From an uncultured Cocleimonas sp. (lineage in GTDB: Bacteria; Pseudomonadota; Gammaproteobacteria; Thiotrichales; Thiotrichaceae), in NCBI GenBank assembly GCA_937974135.1, contig CALJIH010000006.1, forward strand, positions 1 through 44,015: a DNA stretch of 44,015 nt, in the 5' to 3' direction. The position numbers and the translations under genes are program-made. Positions 8,535 to 17,603 of the stretch are shown here, piece by piece. How positions within the stretch are numbered: position 1 is the first letter of the stretch; the number at the start of each line of letters is the position of its first letter. A model generated the notes under the pieces. It made no database searches. It saw only the letters and a list, made by a program, of their open reading frames with translations, and was not told the DNA's origin.

Positions 8535-10493
8535 ATGAAAAGTTTCTTCACACAATCGATAAGTCGAATGGTAATGGCGAGTTTTGTCTTCGTTCTATTG
8601 TTACCGCTTGGGTTTATTATTTCATATTTGAACCAACATTCATGGAATAGTGCAAAACAAGAACTTCAAGAAAAACATCTGCTTATCGCAAAGAGTATGG
8701 AAAAGCCGATCCTGCAATATGTAGATACTTACCAAAAAGCATTACAAGTATTCTTAGATACTTCCAAATTTGCTAACACTACTGAGGCACAACTAAAACC
8801 ATTAATGGATGAATTCGCTAATTCACTAGATAATATATCGACTGTTTCGTACTCATCTGTCAGTACAGGTAAAACTTACATCAGCATCAACAATAATTAC
8901 AAAGTAAGAGACAGTATCAATATTAAACCTTTCAATTACCACACTACAGAAAGTAAATACCGTAAATACGATGTGTCAAATTCAATTTCGAATGTAATTA
9001 GAAGTAGCGTATCAAGAAAACCCGTTGTAGTGATGAGCAATCATATCATTGCTAATGATAAAAATAAGAAAGGAACAGTATTTGTCGAATTAGAATTGGC
9101 TCCTATTGCTGATATGTGTCGAAAAATACGTTTCGGTAAAAAAGGACATTGTGCGATTACAGATAAAAAAGGCCAAGTTATCGCTCATCCTAATGCTGAT
9201 TTAGAAGCTGAAATCTATAATATTTCTAAAATAGGCATTTTAAATAAATTAAGAGAATCGAAAAACGGTATTTGGTCATTTAAATCACCACATCTAAATG
9301 AAGAGGTTATCGCAGGATATAATACTGTAGAAGGTTTAGGCTGGGGAATCATAATCCCACAGCCTGCATCAGAACTAGAATCCCCTTTCAAAGCAGTAAT
9401 AAATACCGTTTTAACGTGGCTCGCTGTAGGCATAATTATTTCACTACTTGTAGCTTATATTTTAGCGCACCAAATTACTAAGCCTTTGAACTCATTAGTG
9501 ATTAAATCAAAAGAAATTGGAATACGAGCAGATACCTTCAATCTTGGTGCTATCCCTAAAAACAGCCCTAATGAAGTATCGGAATTATGGAATGCGCTAT
9601 CAGCATTGGTAGATAGATTGCACGATTCAAATAAAGAAGTAAGAAAACTAAACTATTCTTTGAGTAAAGACATAGAAAAAGCAACTGCGAAGTTAAGAGC
9701 GACAAATTTACATTTATATAAAATGAGTAGCCTTGATCATCTGACTAAAATTGCAAACAGACGTTACTTTGAAGATTCGTTAAAGAAAATATTCAAAAGC
9801 AAGCCTAATGAGAATGTTGGCATCATCGTGATAGATGTCGATAAATTTAAGTTTATTAATGACCATTATGGCCATGAAGCAGGAGATTTAGCGCTTAAGC
9901 ATATCGCTAATATCATGAAACAAGGAACACGTGGTAAAGACATTCCCGCTAGATTAGGTGGTGATGAATTTGTAGCCTATATTCATAATTGCCAGGATAA
10001 AGCACTTGCTCAAGTTGCAGAAAATCTTCGTAAGAAAGTTCAAAATCAGCCTATTGAATGGGAAGGTGAACAGATTCAATTATCACTATCGGTTGGAACA
10101 GTAAATTGTCATGCAAGTGAGAATTATACGTTAGACCAATTATTAAAATTTGCTGATGAAGCCATGTATGAATCTAAAGAAGCTGGACGTAACAGTGTTT
10201 CTTCATACAAGTTTAAAACCACTGAACAAACAAACCCTAATCAAGAAAAAATGAATAAAATTGAAGAGCTTGAGCGTAAAATTGAAGAAAGCAAAGCTCG
10301 AGAAAAAGCCATGAGAGACGAAGCGAATATAAATGCTTTAATAGCTCAACAACACCAAGATGACTCTTTAGATATTGAAATGCTAATTGATGAATTACCA
10401 CATCAACCAGATGAGCTAACAGAAGAAATACTCGCTGAGAAAGAAGTAACTGCTCCTGAAAATGTGGGTACGCACTGGATACATGCTAAATAA
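8535..10493 (+). CDS. Membrane sensor diguanylate cyclase (Cache-HAMP-GGDEF)
   Basis: Predicted to make cyclic di-GMP from two GTP in response to an extracellular signal. Order: transmembrane helix at about 11-30, a periplasmic Cache-type sensor to about 285 (containing GKKGHCAITDKKGQVIAHPN), a second helix at about 290-312, HAMP region to about 365, then GGDEF domain about 395-555. The active motif GGDEF is at 475-479 and is intact. An inhibitory-site RxxD (Arg466-Asp469) lies five residues upstream, so product inhibition is expected. A charged coiled-coil tail of about 90 residues (EELERKIEESKAREKAMRDE) follows the cyclase domain; it is unusual and has no assigned function. Transcribed alone. 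Confidence 0.93.
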   Translation: MKSFFTQSISRMVMASFVFVLLLPLGFIISYLNQHSWNSAKQELQEKHLLIAKSMEKPILQYVDTYQKALQVFLDTSKFANTTEAQLKPLMDEFANSLDNISTVSYSSVSTGKTYISINNNYKVRDSINIKPFNYHTTESKYRKYDVSNSISNVIRSSVSRKPVVVMSNHIIANDKNKKGTVFVELELAPIADMCRKIRFGKKGHCAITDKKGQVIAHPNADLEAEIYNISKIGILNKLRESKNGIWSFKSPHLNEEVIAGYNTVEGLGWGIIIPQPASELESPFKAVINTVLTWLAVGIIISLLVAYILAHQITKPLNSLVIKSKEIGIRADTFNLGAIPKNSPNEVSELWNALSALVDRLHDSNKEVRKLNYSLSKDIEKATAKLRATNLHLYKMSSLDHLTKIANRRYFEDSLKKIFKSKPNENVGIIVIDVDKFKFINDHYGHEAGDLALKHIANIMKQGTRGKDIPARLGGDEFVAYIHNCQDKALAQVAENLRKKVQNQPIEWEGEQIQLSLSVGTVNCHASENYTLDQLLKFADEAMYESKEAGRNSVSSYKFKTTEQTNPNQEKMNKIEELERKIEESKAREKAMRDEANINALIAQQHQDDSLDIEMLIDELPHQPDELTEEILAEKEVTAPENVGTHWIHAK

Positions 10494-10509
10494 TCTCAGC
10501 ATTTAATCA

Positions 10510-10530
10510 AAAAGACACCCCCCTACTTTT
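10510..10530 (+). repeat. Interspersed repeat, copy 3 (short form)
   Basis: Exact 21-base core, 16 bases past the diguanylate cyclase stop, C-rich strand in the sense of that gene. It is followed by a separate AT-rich hairpin at 10539-10565. Confidence 0.9.
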
Positions 10531-10538
10531 GAATGATA

Positions 10539-10565
10539 TTACGTTTTTGTAGTTTAAAAACGTAA
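10539..10565. terminator. AT-rich hairpin between the convergent cyclase and polA genes
   Basis: Perfect 10-bp stem TTACGTTTTT/AAAAACGTAA with a seven-base loop. Its low GC content makes it a weak terminator. A 12-base palindrome CAGTCTAGACTG follows at 10578-10589, ahead of TTTT. Confidence 0.45.
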
Positions 10566-10629
10566 ATAGAATTTATGCAGTCTAGACTGTTTTACACGCC
10601 ATCATTACAAAACTGTAAATCTTAGATGA

Positions 10630-13446
10630 TTAATGTGCCTCATCCCAATTAATACCAGTATCAGTATCAACTATCAAAGGTACTGCTAACTCTGTAGCGT
10701 TTACCATTCTTTCAATAATACTTCTATTTACAGTTTCTAATTCATCTTCAGCTACTTCAAAAACTAACTCATCATGCACTTGCATGATCATTTTAGTTTT
10801 TGTTTCTCCATAACGAAGCCAATCGCTGACAGCGATCATCGCTATTTTTATAATATCTGCGGCTGTACCTTGCATGGGAGCGTTGATTGCGGTGCGTTCT
10901 GCATGCTGCCTTAACATCCCATTTCGCGCATTAATATTTGGTAAATATAATCTTCGACCAAATAAGGTTTCAACATACCCTACTTCTTTAGCCTGTTCAC
11001 GGGTGTCTTCCATATAGTGTTTTACACCGGGATAGCGTTGGAAATATAGTTTCACGTATTCAGCTGCCTCTGTTCTAGAGACGTTGAGTTGTTTCGCCAA
11101 GCCAAATGCAGACATCCCATATATCAAACCAAAGTTAACGGCTTTTGCAGCACGACGCTGCTCTGTTTTCACACTATCTAATGCAACAGAAAAGATTTCA
11201 GCAGCTGTCGCTTGGTGAATATCTTTACCTTGAGAAAAAGCTTCCAATAAGCGCTCATCATTAGATAGATGAGCCATAATACGTAATTCTATTTGTGAAT
11301 AGTCAGCCGCCAGAATCTTAAAACCCTCAGGTGCAATGAAAGCTTGACGAATCCGTCTTCCCTCTGCGTTTCTAATTGGTATATTTTGTAGATTTGGATT
11401 ACTTGAAGACAATCGACCAGTAGCAGCAACCGCCTGTTGATAGGATGTATGTACTCGGCCCGTACTCGGGTTTATCTCCAGTGGTAACTTATCAGTATAA
11501 GTAGATTTTAATTTGCTTAAGCCGCGATGCTCTAATAACCATCTTGGTACATCATGTTCTTCAGCCAGTTCTTGCAACACATCCTCAGCAGTTGAGGGCT
11601 GTCCTTTAGGTGTTTTACGAATAACGGGGAGATTTAACTTCTCTTCATTAAAGAAAATATCTTGAATCTGTTTGGGCGAACCTAAATTGAATGTCTCACC
11701 CGAAGCTTCAAAGATATCTGATTCTAATTCAGACATTCGCTTGGCTAATTCACCACTTTGCTTTTCGAGCATTTTTGCGTCTACCAAAACACCAGTACGT
11801 TCGATATCAGAGAGCACTTTTGACAATGGGATTTCAATATCTCGATATAGCTGTTCTTGACCTTGCTTTGCCTTTAATTGTGGCCATAAAAAATTATGCA
11901 AGCGAAGCGTCATATCAGCATCTTCTGCTGCATAAAACGCGGCTCCACGCGTAATTTTTGCTTCCTGGCCCTCTACTTCTTCAGTGGTATCCTCTAGATT
12001 CACTTGATTAAACGTTAGTTGCTTTTTACCTTTACCAGCAACATCTTCAAATTTAATATTAGTGTGCCCAAGATGCTTAAAGCATAATGTATCCATATCA
12101 TGCCGGTTAGATACAGAATCTAAAACGTATGATTCAAGCATGGTATCGTGTCGAATGCCTTTTAATTCAATCCCATGATTAAGCAATACAGAACGGTCAT
12201 ATTTAAGATTTTGACCTACTTTAAGTATGGTTGCGTCTTCTAATAACGGTTTCAACTTCGCTATTGTCGATACAAAATCTAATTGCTTAGGCGCACCAAC
12301 GTAATCATGCGCCAATGGTAAATACGCGGCTGTACCAGCTTTGATACAAAAAGACATACCCACAACCTTTGCATTCATATAAGCAAGATCGGTTGTTTCG
12401 GTGTCAAATGCAAAAAGCTTAGATGTTTTTAAGTCTTTCAGCCAATTATCTAGCTGTTCTTCGGTTAGGATTGTTTGATAATCAACTTCATCAATAACTT
12501 CAACTGTTGGAATAACATCGTCATCGACACTTTCACTGTTTTTAGCAGGGTTTTCGCTAAGTTTAATGGGTGTGTCTGAACTGGACTGTAGATTACTTAA
12601 ACGTGTTCTAAAACCATACTTTTGATAGAGTTCTGCAAGAAGTTGTTTCTTTTCTTCATTAAAGCTTAGAGTATTTGGTGAAACATCGATATCAAGATCA
12701 CATTTAATAGTCACAAGATCATAGGACAAAGGTAAAAACTCTAAAGAAGCACGAAGGTTTTCACCAATTTTTCCACTAAAACCATCCGCGTTCTTCATGA
12801 TATTTTCTAAAGAATCATGTTCAGCAAGCCATTTAACTGCCGTTTTTGGTCCTACTTTTGGCACACCCGGAATGTTATCTGCGGTATCCCCCATCAAGGC
12901 TAAATAGTCACGAATTCTTTCTGGTGGAACACCGTATTTATCAATAACGCCTTGACGATCATGAAAACTATTTGACATTGTGTTGATAAGACTGATCTGA
13001 TCATCAACTAACTGGGCCATATCTTTATCACCAGTAGATATAATCACATCCCCATCATATAACTTTGACATCGTACCGATAACATCATCCGCCTCTACAC
13101 CTGGCATGACAATCATCGGATAACCTTGCGCTTCAATGATTTCGTGCAAAGGGGCTATTTGATCGCGTAATTCATCCGGCATAGGGGGGCGAGTAGCTTT
13201 GTACTCGGGATACATATCATTTCGAAAGGTTTTGCCTTTTGCATCAAAAATCACTGCCATATGATCTGGTTGATAATCTTTTCTTAGCTTATCCAACATG
13301 TTTAGCACACCATGGATTGCATTTGTTTGCATTCCATCAGGACTGGTTAAGGACGATGGCAAGGCGTAAAAAGCTCGGAATAGATATGATGAGCCATCCA
13401 CTAAAACAAGTGGTTTCTGTGATTTACTGGATCTGTTTTCTGACAT
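10630..13446 (-). CDS. polA: DNA polymerase I
   Basis: Repair and lagging-strand polymerase with all three activities. Length 938, typical. The 5'-3' exonuclease occupies about residues 1-280 (LVDGSSYLFRAFYALP, GVEADDVIGT, STGDKDMAQLVD). The proofreading 3'-5' exonuclease follows at about 325-520, with its acidic motif FAFDTETTDL intact. The polymerase domain shows TGRLSSSNPNLQNIPIR, motif A DYSQIELRIMAHLS, the O-helix RRAAKAVNFGLIYGMSAFGL and motif C QVHDELVFEV. The gene is transcribed from near 13446 with nadA divergent on the other strand. Confidence 0.98.
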   Translation of the reverse strand: MSENRSSKSQKPLVLVDGSSYLFRAFYALPSSLTSPDGMQTNAIHGVLNMLDKLRKDYQPDHMAVIFDAKGKTFRNDMYPEYKATRPPMPDELRDQIAPLHEIIEAQGYPMIVMPGVEADDVIGTMSKLYDGDVIISTGDKDMAQLVDDQISLINTMSNSFHDRQGVIDKYGVPPERIRDYLALMGDTADNIPGVPKVGPKTAVKWLAEHDSLENIMKNADGFSGKIGENLRASLEFLPLSYDLVTIKCDLDIDVSPNTLSFNEEKKQLLAELYQKYGFRTRLSNLQSSSDTPIKLSENPAKNSESVDDDVIPTVEVIDEVDYQTILTEEQLDNWLKDLKTSKLFAFDTETTDLAYMNAKVVGMSFCIKAGTAAYLPLAHDYVGAPKQLDFVSTIAKLKPLLEDATILKVGQNLKYDRSVLLNHGIELKGIRHDTMLESYVLDSVSNRHDMDTLCFKHLGHTNIKFEDVAGKGKKQLTFNQVNLEDTTEEVEGQEAKITRGAAFYAAEDADMTLRLHNFLWPQLKAKQGQEQLYRDIEIPLSKVLSDIERTGVLVDAKMLEKQSGELAKRMSELESDIFEASGETFNLGSPKQIQDIFFNEEKLNLPVIRKTPKGQPSTAEDVLQELAEEHDVPRWLLEHRGLSKLKSTYTDKLPLEINPSTGRVHTSYQQAVAATGRLSSSNPNLQNIPIRNAEGRRIRQAFIAPEGFKILAADYSQIELRIMAHLSNDERLLEAFSQGKDIHQATAAEIFSVALDSVKTEQRRAAKAVNFGLIYGMSAFGLAKQLNVSRTEAAEYVKLYFQRYPGVKHYMEDTREQAKEVGYVETLFGRRLYLPNINARNGMLRQHAERTAINAPMQGTAADIIKIAMIAVSDWLRYGETKTKMIMQVHDELVFEVAEDELETVNRSIIERMVNATELAVPLIVDTDTGINWDEAH

Positions 13447-13522
13447 ATTTTTACATTACTGTTTTGGGGTTTGATGCACAGTTTTGATATACTGATTGTA
13501 CATATATAGTTGAGTATAAAAC

Positions 13523-14593
13523 ATGTCATCTCCAACAGCACCAACCATTCCTGAATTTAAAATCCCTGTTACAGCACAAATTGAGTCTTTATCACCGCAT
13601 TACACTGAAAAAGAAAAAGAAGCCGTTAAAGATGAAATAAAACAGTTATTAAAAGAGCAAGATGCTGTGTTAGTTGCTCATTATTATGTCGATCAAGATC
13701 TACAAGAATTAGCAGAAGAAACAGATGGTTATGTTTCGGACTCTTTAGATATGGCTAAATTTGGTAATGAACATCCGGCAAAAACGTTAATTGTTGCTGG
13801 TGTTCGTTTTATGGGTGAAACTGCAAAAATACTTAACCCTGAAAAACGTGTGTTGATGCCAACGCTCGAAGCAGAATGTTCATTAGATTTGAGCTGCCCT
13901 ATTGAGGAATTTGCACCATTTTGTGATGCAAACCCGGACCATACGGTCGTTGTATATGCAAATACGAGTGCCGCGGTAAAAGCTCGGGCTGATTATGTGG
14001 TCACTTCAGGCATTGCACTTGATTTAGTTACTTGGTTGGGCAAACAAGGTAAAAAAGTACTTTGGGCACCTGATAAACACCTGGGTCACTACATTCAAAA
14101 AGTTTCTGGCATCGAAATGTTACGCTGGCAGGGTGCTTGTATCGTTCATGATGAATTCAAAACACGATCTTTGGGTGATCTAATAGAAAAACATCCAGAT
14201 GCAGGAATTCTAGTTCACCCCGAATCCCCAGAGGAAATTATTGCATTAGCCGATGTTGTGGGGTCAACCACTCAAATCATTAATGCAGCAATGGAATTAC
14301 CCAACAAAAAGTTTATTGTGGCTACTGATAAAGGTATTTTCTATAAAATGCAGCAAAAAGCGCCTGATAAAGAGTTTATTCCTGCACCCACTCATGGCGA
14401 CGGTGCTACGTGTGTCAGTTGCGCCCATTGTCCGTGGATGGCAATGAATGGTCTGCACAATCTTTTAGAAGTGTTAAAAAGTGGTAAAAACGAAATATTC
14501 GTTGATGAAGATGTTCGAGTAAACGCACTTAAATCAACACAAAAGATGTTAGATTTCGCCAAAATGCAGTCTATGAGCAAAATATCTGCTTAG
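13523..14593 (+). CDS. nadA: Quinolinate synthase A
   Basis: Fe-S enzyme condensing iminoaspartate with dihydroxyacetone phosphate to quinolinate, in NAD synthesis. 356 residues. The family features are present: [49 protein letters not shown], and three sets of cysteines in [18 protein letters not shown] and [15 protein letters not shown] that supply the 4Fe-4S ligands. No nadB or nadC is adjacent, so the gene stands alone, divergent from polA. Its stop is followed eight bases later by the long-form repeat. Confidence 0.97.
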   Translation: MSSPTAPTIPEFKIPVTAQIESLSPHYTEKEKEAVKDEIKQLLKEQDAVLVAHYYVDQDLQELAEETDGYVSDSLDMAKFGNEHPAKTLIVAGVRFMGETAKILNPEKRVLMPTLEAECSLDLSCPIEEFAPFCDANPDHTVVVYANTSAAVKARADYVVTSGIALDLVTWLGKQGKKVLWAPDKHLGHYIQKVSGIEMLRWQGACIVHDEFKTRSLGDLIEKHPDAGILVHPESPEEIIALADVVGSTTQIINAAMELPNKKFIVATDKGIFYKMQQKAPDKEFIPAPTHGDGATCVSCAHCPWMAMNGLHNLLEVLKSGKNEIFVDEDVRVNALKSTQKMLDFAKMQSMSKISA

Positions 14594-14601
14594 ATTAGGT
14601 A

Positions 14602-14647
14602 AAAAAGACAGTTCTGTTGAGCTTGTCGAATACACCCCCCTACTTTT
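14602..14647 (+). repeat. Interspersed repeat, copy 4 (long form)
   Basis: Identical over 46 bases to the reverse complement of copy 1, including the insert GTTCTGTTGAGCTTGTCGAA. It lies eight bases past the nadA stop, C-rich strand in the nadA sense. It is followed by GGGCA-TTTT; GGG can pair with CCC of the core. Confidence 0.9.
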
Positions 14648-14720
14648 GGGCATTTTATATTCTTGATCAGAAATACCTGTTAATAGTGCCTTTACTAGCT
14701 TAAAGACTATCAGAATAAAA

Positions 14721-14788
14721 CACACGCTTATCGGAGATATATTGAATCTATGAGCCTCACACTGTTTAATTAGCTCTATAAACGTGTG
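14721..14788 (+). promoter_or_regulatory. Possible structured leader before the 14835 gene
   Basis: CACACGCTTAT (14721-14731) can pair with ATAAACGTGTG (14778-14788), ten of eleven positions, enclosing about 46 bases. It ends 46 bases before the start codon. It matches no riboswitch class I know. It could be a chance inverted repeat. Confidence 0.3.
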
Positions 14789-14834
14789 CGTTAAGCACCT
14801 TAATCAATAAATATAATAATTTTGGGTCAATATC

Positions 14835-15644
14835 ATGTATTTAATTCTATCTCTACTTTTAGCTGTTGGAATTTCCGTTTTTGCTGTTAGTAAAATTGCT
14901 GAAATGCTTCATGCAAAAAAACCAGGCATGGAACGTATATTTCTAGCTTCACTTATAGGTGGTGTAGCAGCATTTCTTACGCTTGTAGCTTTAAGTGCGC
15001 TAGTAAAAAATGTTGACCCAATGATAATGATGATTCTGTCTATTTTGGCAATGTTTATCGTTTCAACGTTAGCATTTAAATCAATTAATCAAATGTCTTG
15101 GTCAGGTGCAATCACAACCAATATCGCCAATATTGCCCTTGTGCTTATGACCATTACCGCAGCAGTGGTATTAAATGGAGAGTCTATAGACAAAGTAATT
15201 AAATCTGTTCAAAACACTTTCAATGCGAATACAGTTATTGTTGAAAATATTGCCGAAGGTAATACTGATATCGCTGCAATTACCGATGAAATAAACAGCC
15301 AGACTGAACTTATGGAATCTGATGAAGAAGTTGCTTTGGAGGACGAGGACTATGAACCAACCTTTAAAGAGGTTGATTTACTTCCAGCTGGAACGGTTAA
15401 AGAATTAGAAGCAAAAAAGAATAAAGTCTACAAAGCACCTAAGTTTCGTGTCATTAGTTTAAATAACGCACGGTCAGCAGTTGGAAAAAATATCCGTATT
15501 AAAAATACCAACGGTACAAGTATCACTGGAGCTTTAAAAAATATCAGTGCTAATGACTTGATTATCGAGCAACGCATTAATGGTGGACTTGCTACAACTC
15601 CCATCTCATTTGCTAAAATAGAGAAATTGGAAGTTTATCGTTAG
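14835..15644 (+). CDS. Membrane protein with a possible Sm-like C-terminal domain
   Basis: I do not recognise a named family. The 269-residue product has four hydrophobic segments in the first 120 residues (YLILSLLLAVGISVFAVSKI; IFLASLIGGVAAFLTLVALSAL; MIMMILSILAMFIVSTLAF; ANIALVLMTITAAVVL). An acidic, probably disordered stretch follows at about 155-185. The last 65 residues (GKNIRIKNTNGTSITGALKNI, then NDLIIEQRINGG, then ISFAKIEKLEVYR) have the spacing of a small Sm/LSm-like beta-barrel: dG...G.L..i..d.l.l....i.y..I..l.v. That is a visual impression only. It is monocistronic, ending at a strong terminator. Confidence 0.7.
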   Translation: MYLILSLLLAVGISVFAVSKIAEMLHAKKPGMERIFLASLIGGVAAFLTLVALSALVKNVDPMIMMILSILAMFIVSTLAFKSINQMSWSGAITTNIANIALVLMTITAAVVLNGESIDKVIKSVQNTFNANTVIVENIAEGNTDIAAITDEINSQTELMESDEEVALEDEDYEPTFKEVDLLPAGTVKELEAKKNKVYKAPKFRVISLNNARSAVGKNIRIKNTNGTSITGALKNISANDLIIEQRINGGLATTPISFAKIEKLEVYR

Positions 15645-15668
15645 TTTATTAACTATTTAAATACATCC

Positions 15669-15696
15669 AAAAGGCCTGATTAAAATCAGGCCTTTT
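15669..15696. terminator. Bidirectional intrinsic terminator
   Basis: Perfect 12-bp stem AAAAGGCCTGAT/ATCAGGCCTTTT around a four-base loop, with T-runs on both strands. It serves the membrane-protein gene on the plus strand and the CbiC-like gene on the minus strand. The latter's TGA stop (15686-15688) lies inside the stem. Confidence 0.93.
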
Positions 15697-16354
15697 GTTT
15701 ATCTAACCTAGCTTGATACATTTTTAATAAGGTATTCATCGTCATCGTGGCAACATCACTACCTCCAAGATTGCCTAAGATGGTAATACAAGGAATGTCG
15801 ATATCCTCATGGTGTTTCCATAAATAACTTTTAGACTCACTTGCACCAGAACAACCGACTGGCATAGCAATAATCAATGCGGGGGTTTTAGCGTTCTCCT
15901 CATCTTTTTTTGTTTCTTTGAGTATTTCAATTAATCTAAACAATGCAGTGGACTCTTTTCCAATAACAACACAACTGTCTGCTAAATAAGGTTTCCACAA
16001 CTCTACTGCAACCATACTTCTTGAGAGTTTGCTCGATTTTGCTTGCGAAATTACATTTGCTTTATTGATTAAACAAATCGGCTCATCTGCTAAGTATTTT
16101 TGCTTTATGCCTGCAGCAACCATATCGGTATCACACAATAGGTCAAAGCCTTCCTCGAAAGCCTCAAATGACTTCTCGATAGCATTTTCACTAATACGCA
16201 AATCATCAACAATCGTTAAATCACCAGAAGCAATAACAATATGTTGGGCTAATTCTTTTTCTAATGAAGATAAATGCGATAAATCAGTTTTTTCTTCAAC
16301 TTCTTTTAAAGCATGTTTTTGAATTATTTTTGGGTTTTTTTCGTATTTTAACAT
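15686..16354 (-). CDS. Precorrin-8X methylmutase-like protein (CbiC/CobH family), solitary
   Basis: Fold similarity to precorrin-8X methylmutase, which moves a methyl group from C11 to C12 in cobalamin synthesis. 222 residues, family size. Visible blocks: DLTIVDDLRISENAIEKSFEAF, LLCDTDMVAAGI, and the C-terminal PALIIAMPVGCSGASESK with NLGGSDVATMTMNTLL. In CbiC/CobH the catalytic His sits in a VIHxxxD or IHACG motif. Here the aligned segment reads HIVIASGD, so Ile41 takes the His place. No other cobalamin gene is nearby. It may therefore be a non-catalytic or repurposed relative. The family call is fairly secure, the function is not. Confidence 0.72.
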   Translation of the reverse strand: MLKYEKNPKIIQKHALKEVEEKTDLSHLSSLEKELAQHIVIASGDLTIVDDLRISENAIEKSFEAFEEGFDLLCDTDMVAAGIKQKYLADEPICLINKANVISQAKSSKLSRSMVAVELWKPYLADSCVVIGKESTALFRLIEILKETKKDEENAKTPALIIAMPVGCSGASESKSYLWKHHEDIDIPCITILGNLGGSDVATMTMNTLLKMYQARLDKQKA

Positions 16355-16637
16355 TCACTAGCATTATCAATTCTTAGAAATCAATAATGATCCGTTGGAA
16401 TAATAAAAGAAATTATAGGGGATAAATTTAGTTTAAGTGCTAAAAAAGAGATGTTTTTATATATTAAAAGCATTCAAATCTTTTATAAATAACTCAAACA
16501 GAAATTTAATATAGCCGCTGTATAGAGTTCATAATAGGGATTTAAAGACTCACTCAATGTATCGTTAACTTTTTACATAGCACTAATGTCAACACTTAGA
16601 TAAAATATAGTCCATTTGGTATTAAATGTGATCACTC

Positions 16638-17522
16638 ATGTCTGACCCTGTTTTTGAAACTAACCTAAAGCATTTAAGCTTAATAACACGAGGCAAAGTA
16701 CGCGATATATATGATATTGATGACAAGCATATGTTACTTGTTACTACTGATAGATTATCAGCGTTTGATGTAGTTTTACCCGAACCAATTCCAAATAAAG
16801 GAATTGTTTTAACAAAAGTGTCAAACTTTTGGTTCGACAAACTGTCTCATATAGTCCCGAATCATTTTGCTGATTTAACACTAAATGATCTCAAGTTAAC
16901 TAAAGCTGAACGCACAATGCTCGAAGGTCGAAGTGTCATTGTTAAAAAAATGAAGACTTTACCTGTGGAAGCAATTGTTCGTGGATACATCATTGGATCT
17001 GGCTGGAAAGATTATCAAGCTACTGGACAAGTGTGCGGAATAGAATTAGCTGGGGATTTGCAACAAGCTGAGAAGTTACCTGAAGTGTTATTTACACCTT
17101 CTACCAAAGCTGAAGTAGGTGGCCATGATGAAAATATCAGTTTCAAAAGAATGCATGCATTAGTTGGTGGTTTTTTAGCGGATGAAGTAAAACGGATCAG
17201 TTTACAACTTTACCAAGAAGCTTCTGAATATGCCTTAAGCAAAGGAATTATCATTGCAGATACAAAATTTGAGTTTGGTTTAGATGAAAATGGACGCCTA
17301 ACGCTGATAGATGAGATATTATCTCCAGATTCTTCGCGTTTTTGGCCGGCAAGCGAATATCAAGTTGGAACAAGTCCACCATCGTTCGATAAACAATTTA
17401 TTCGCGATTATTTAGAAACTTTAGATTGGGACAAAACTCCACCAGGCCCACATTTACCAAGGGAAATTTTGGAAAAAAGTGCTGAGAAGTACCAAGAAGT
17501 AGCCTCGCTATTGATTGGCTAA
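16638..17522 (+). CDS. purC: Phosphoribosylaminoimidazole-succinocarboxamide synthase
   Basis: SAICAR synthetase, which joins aspartate to CAIR in purine synthesis with ATP. The 294 residues belong to the longer form of the family. Clear motifs: ITRGKVRDIYDIDDKHMLLVTTDRLSAFDVVLPEPIPNKG split across the N-terminal lobe, LPVEAIVRGYIIGSGWKDY, KAEVGGHDENISF and IADTKFEFGLDENG followed by DEILSPDSSRFW. The upstream 283-base gap (16355-16637) is AT-rich with no other gene that I can see. The ATG has no strong ribosome binding site but matches the family start. Confidence 0.97.
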   Translation: MSDPVFETNLKHLSLITRGKVRDIYDIDDKHMLLVTTDRLSAFDVVLPEPIPNKGIVLTKVSNFWFDKLSHIVPNHFADLTLNDLKLTKAERTMLEGRSVIVKKMKTLPVEAIVRGYIIGSGWKDYQATGQVCGIELAGDLQQAEKLPEVLFTPSTKAEVGGHDENISFKRMHALVGGFLADEVKRISLQLYQEASEYALSKGIIIADTKFEFGLDENGRLTLIDEILSPDSSRFWPASEYQVGTSPPSFDKQFIRDYLETLDWDKTPPGPHLPREILEKSAEKYQEVASLLIG

Positions 17523-17603
17523 TAAAATAGTGCATGAATGTGATAACTATCATTTTACTGTATAGTTATCTTAATATTATAAAAAAGTAATTAGAGCCTT
17601 TGA

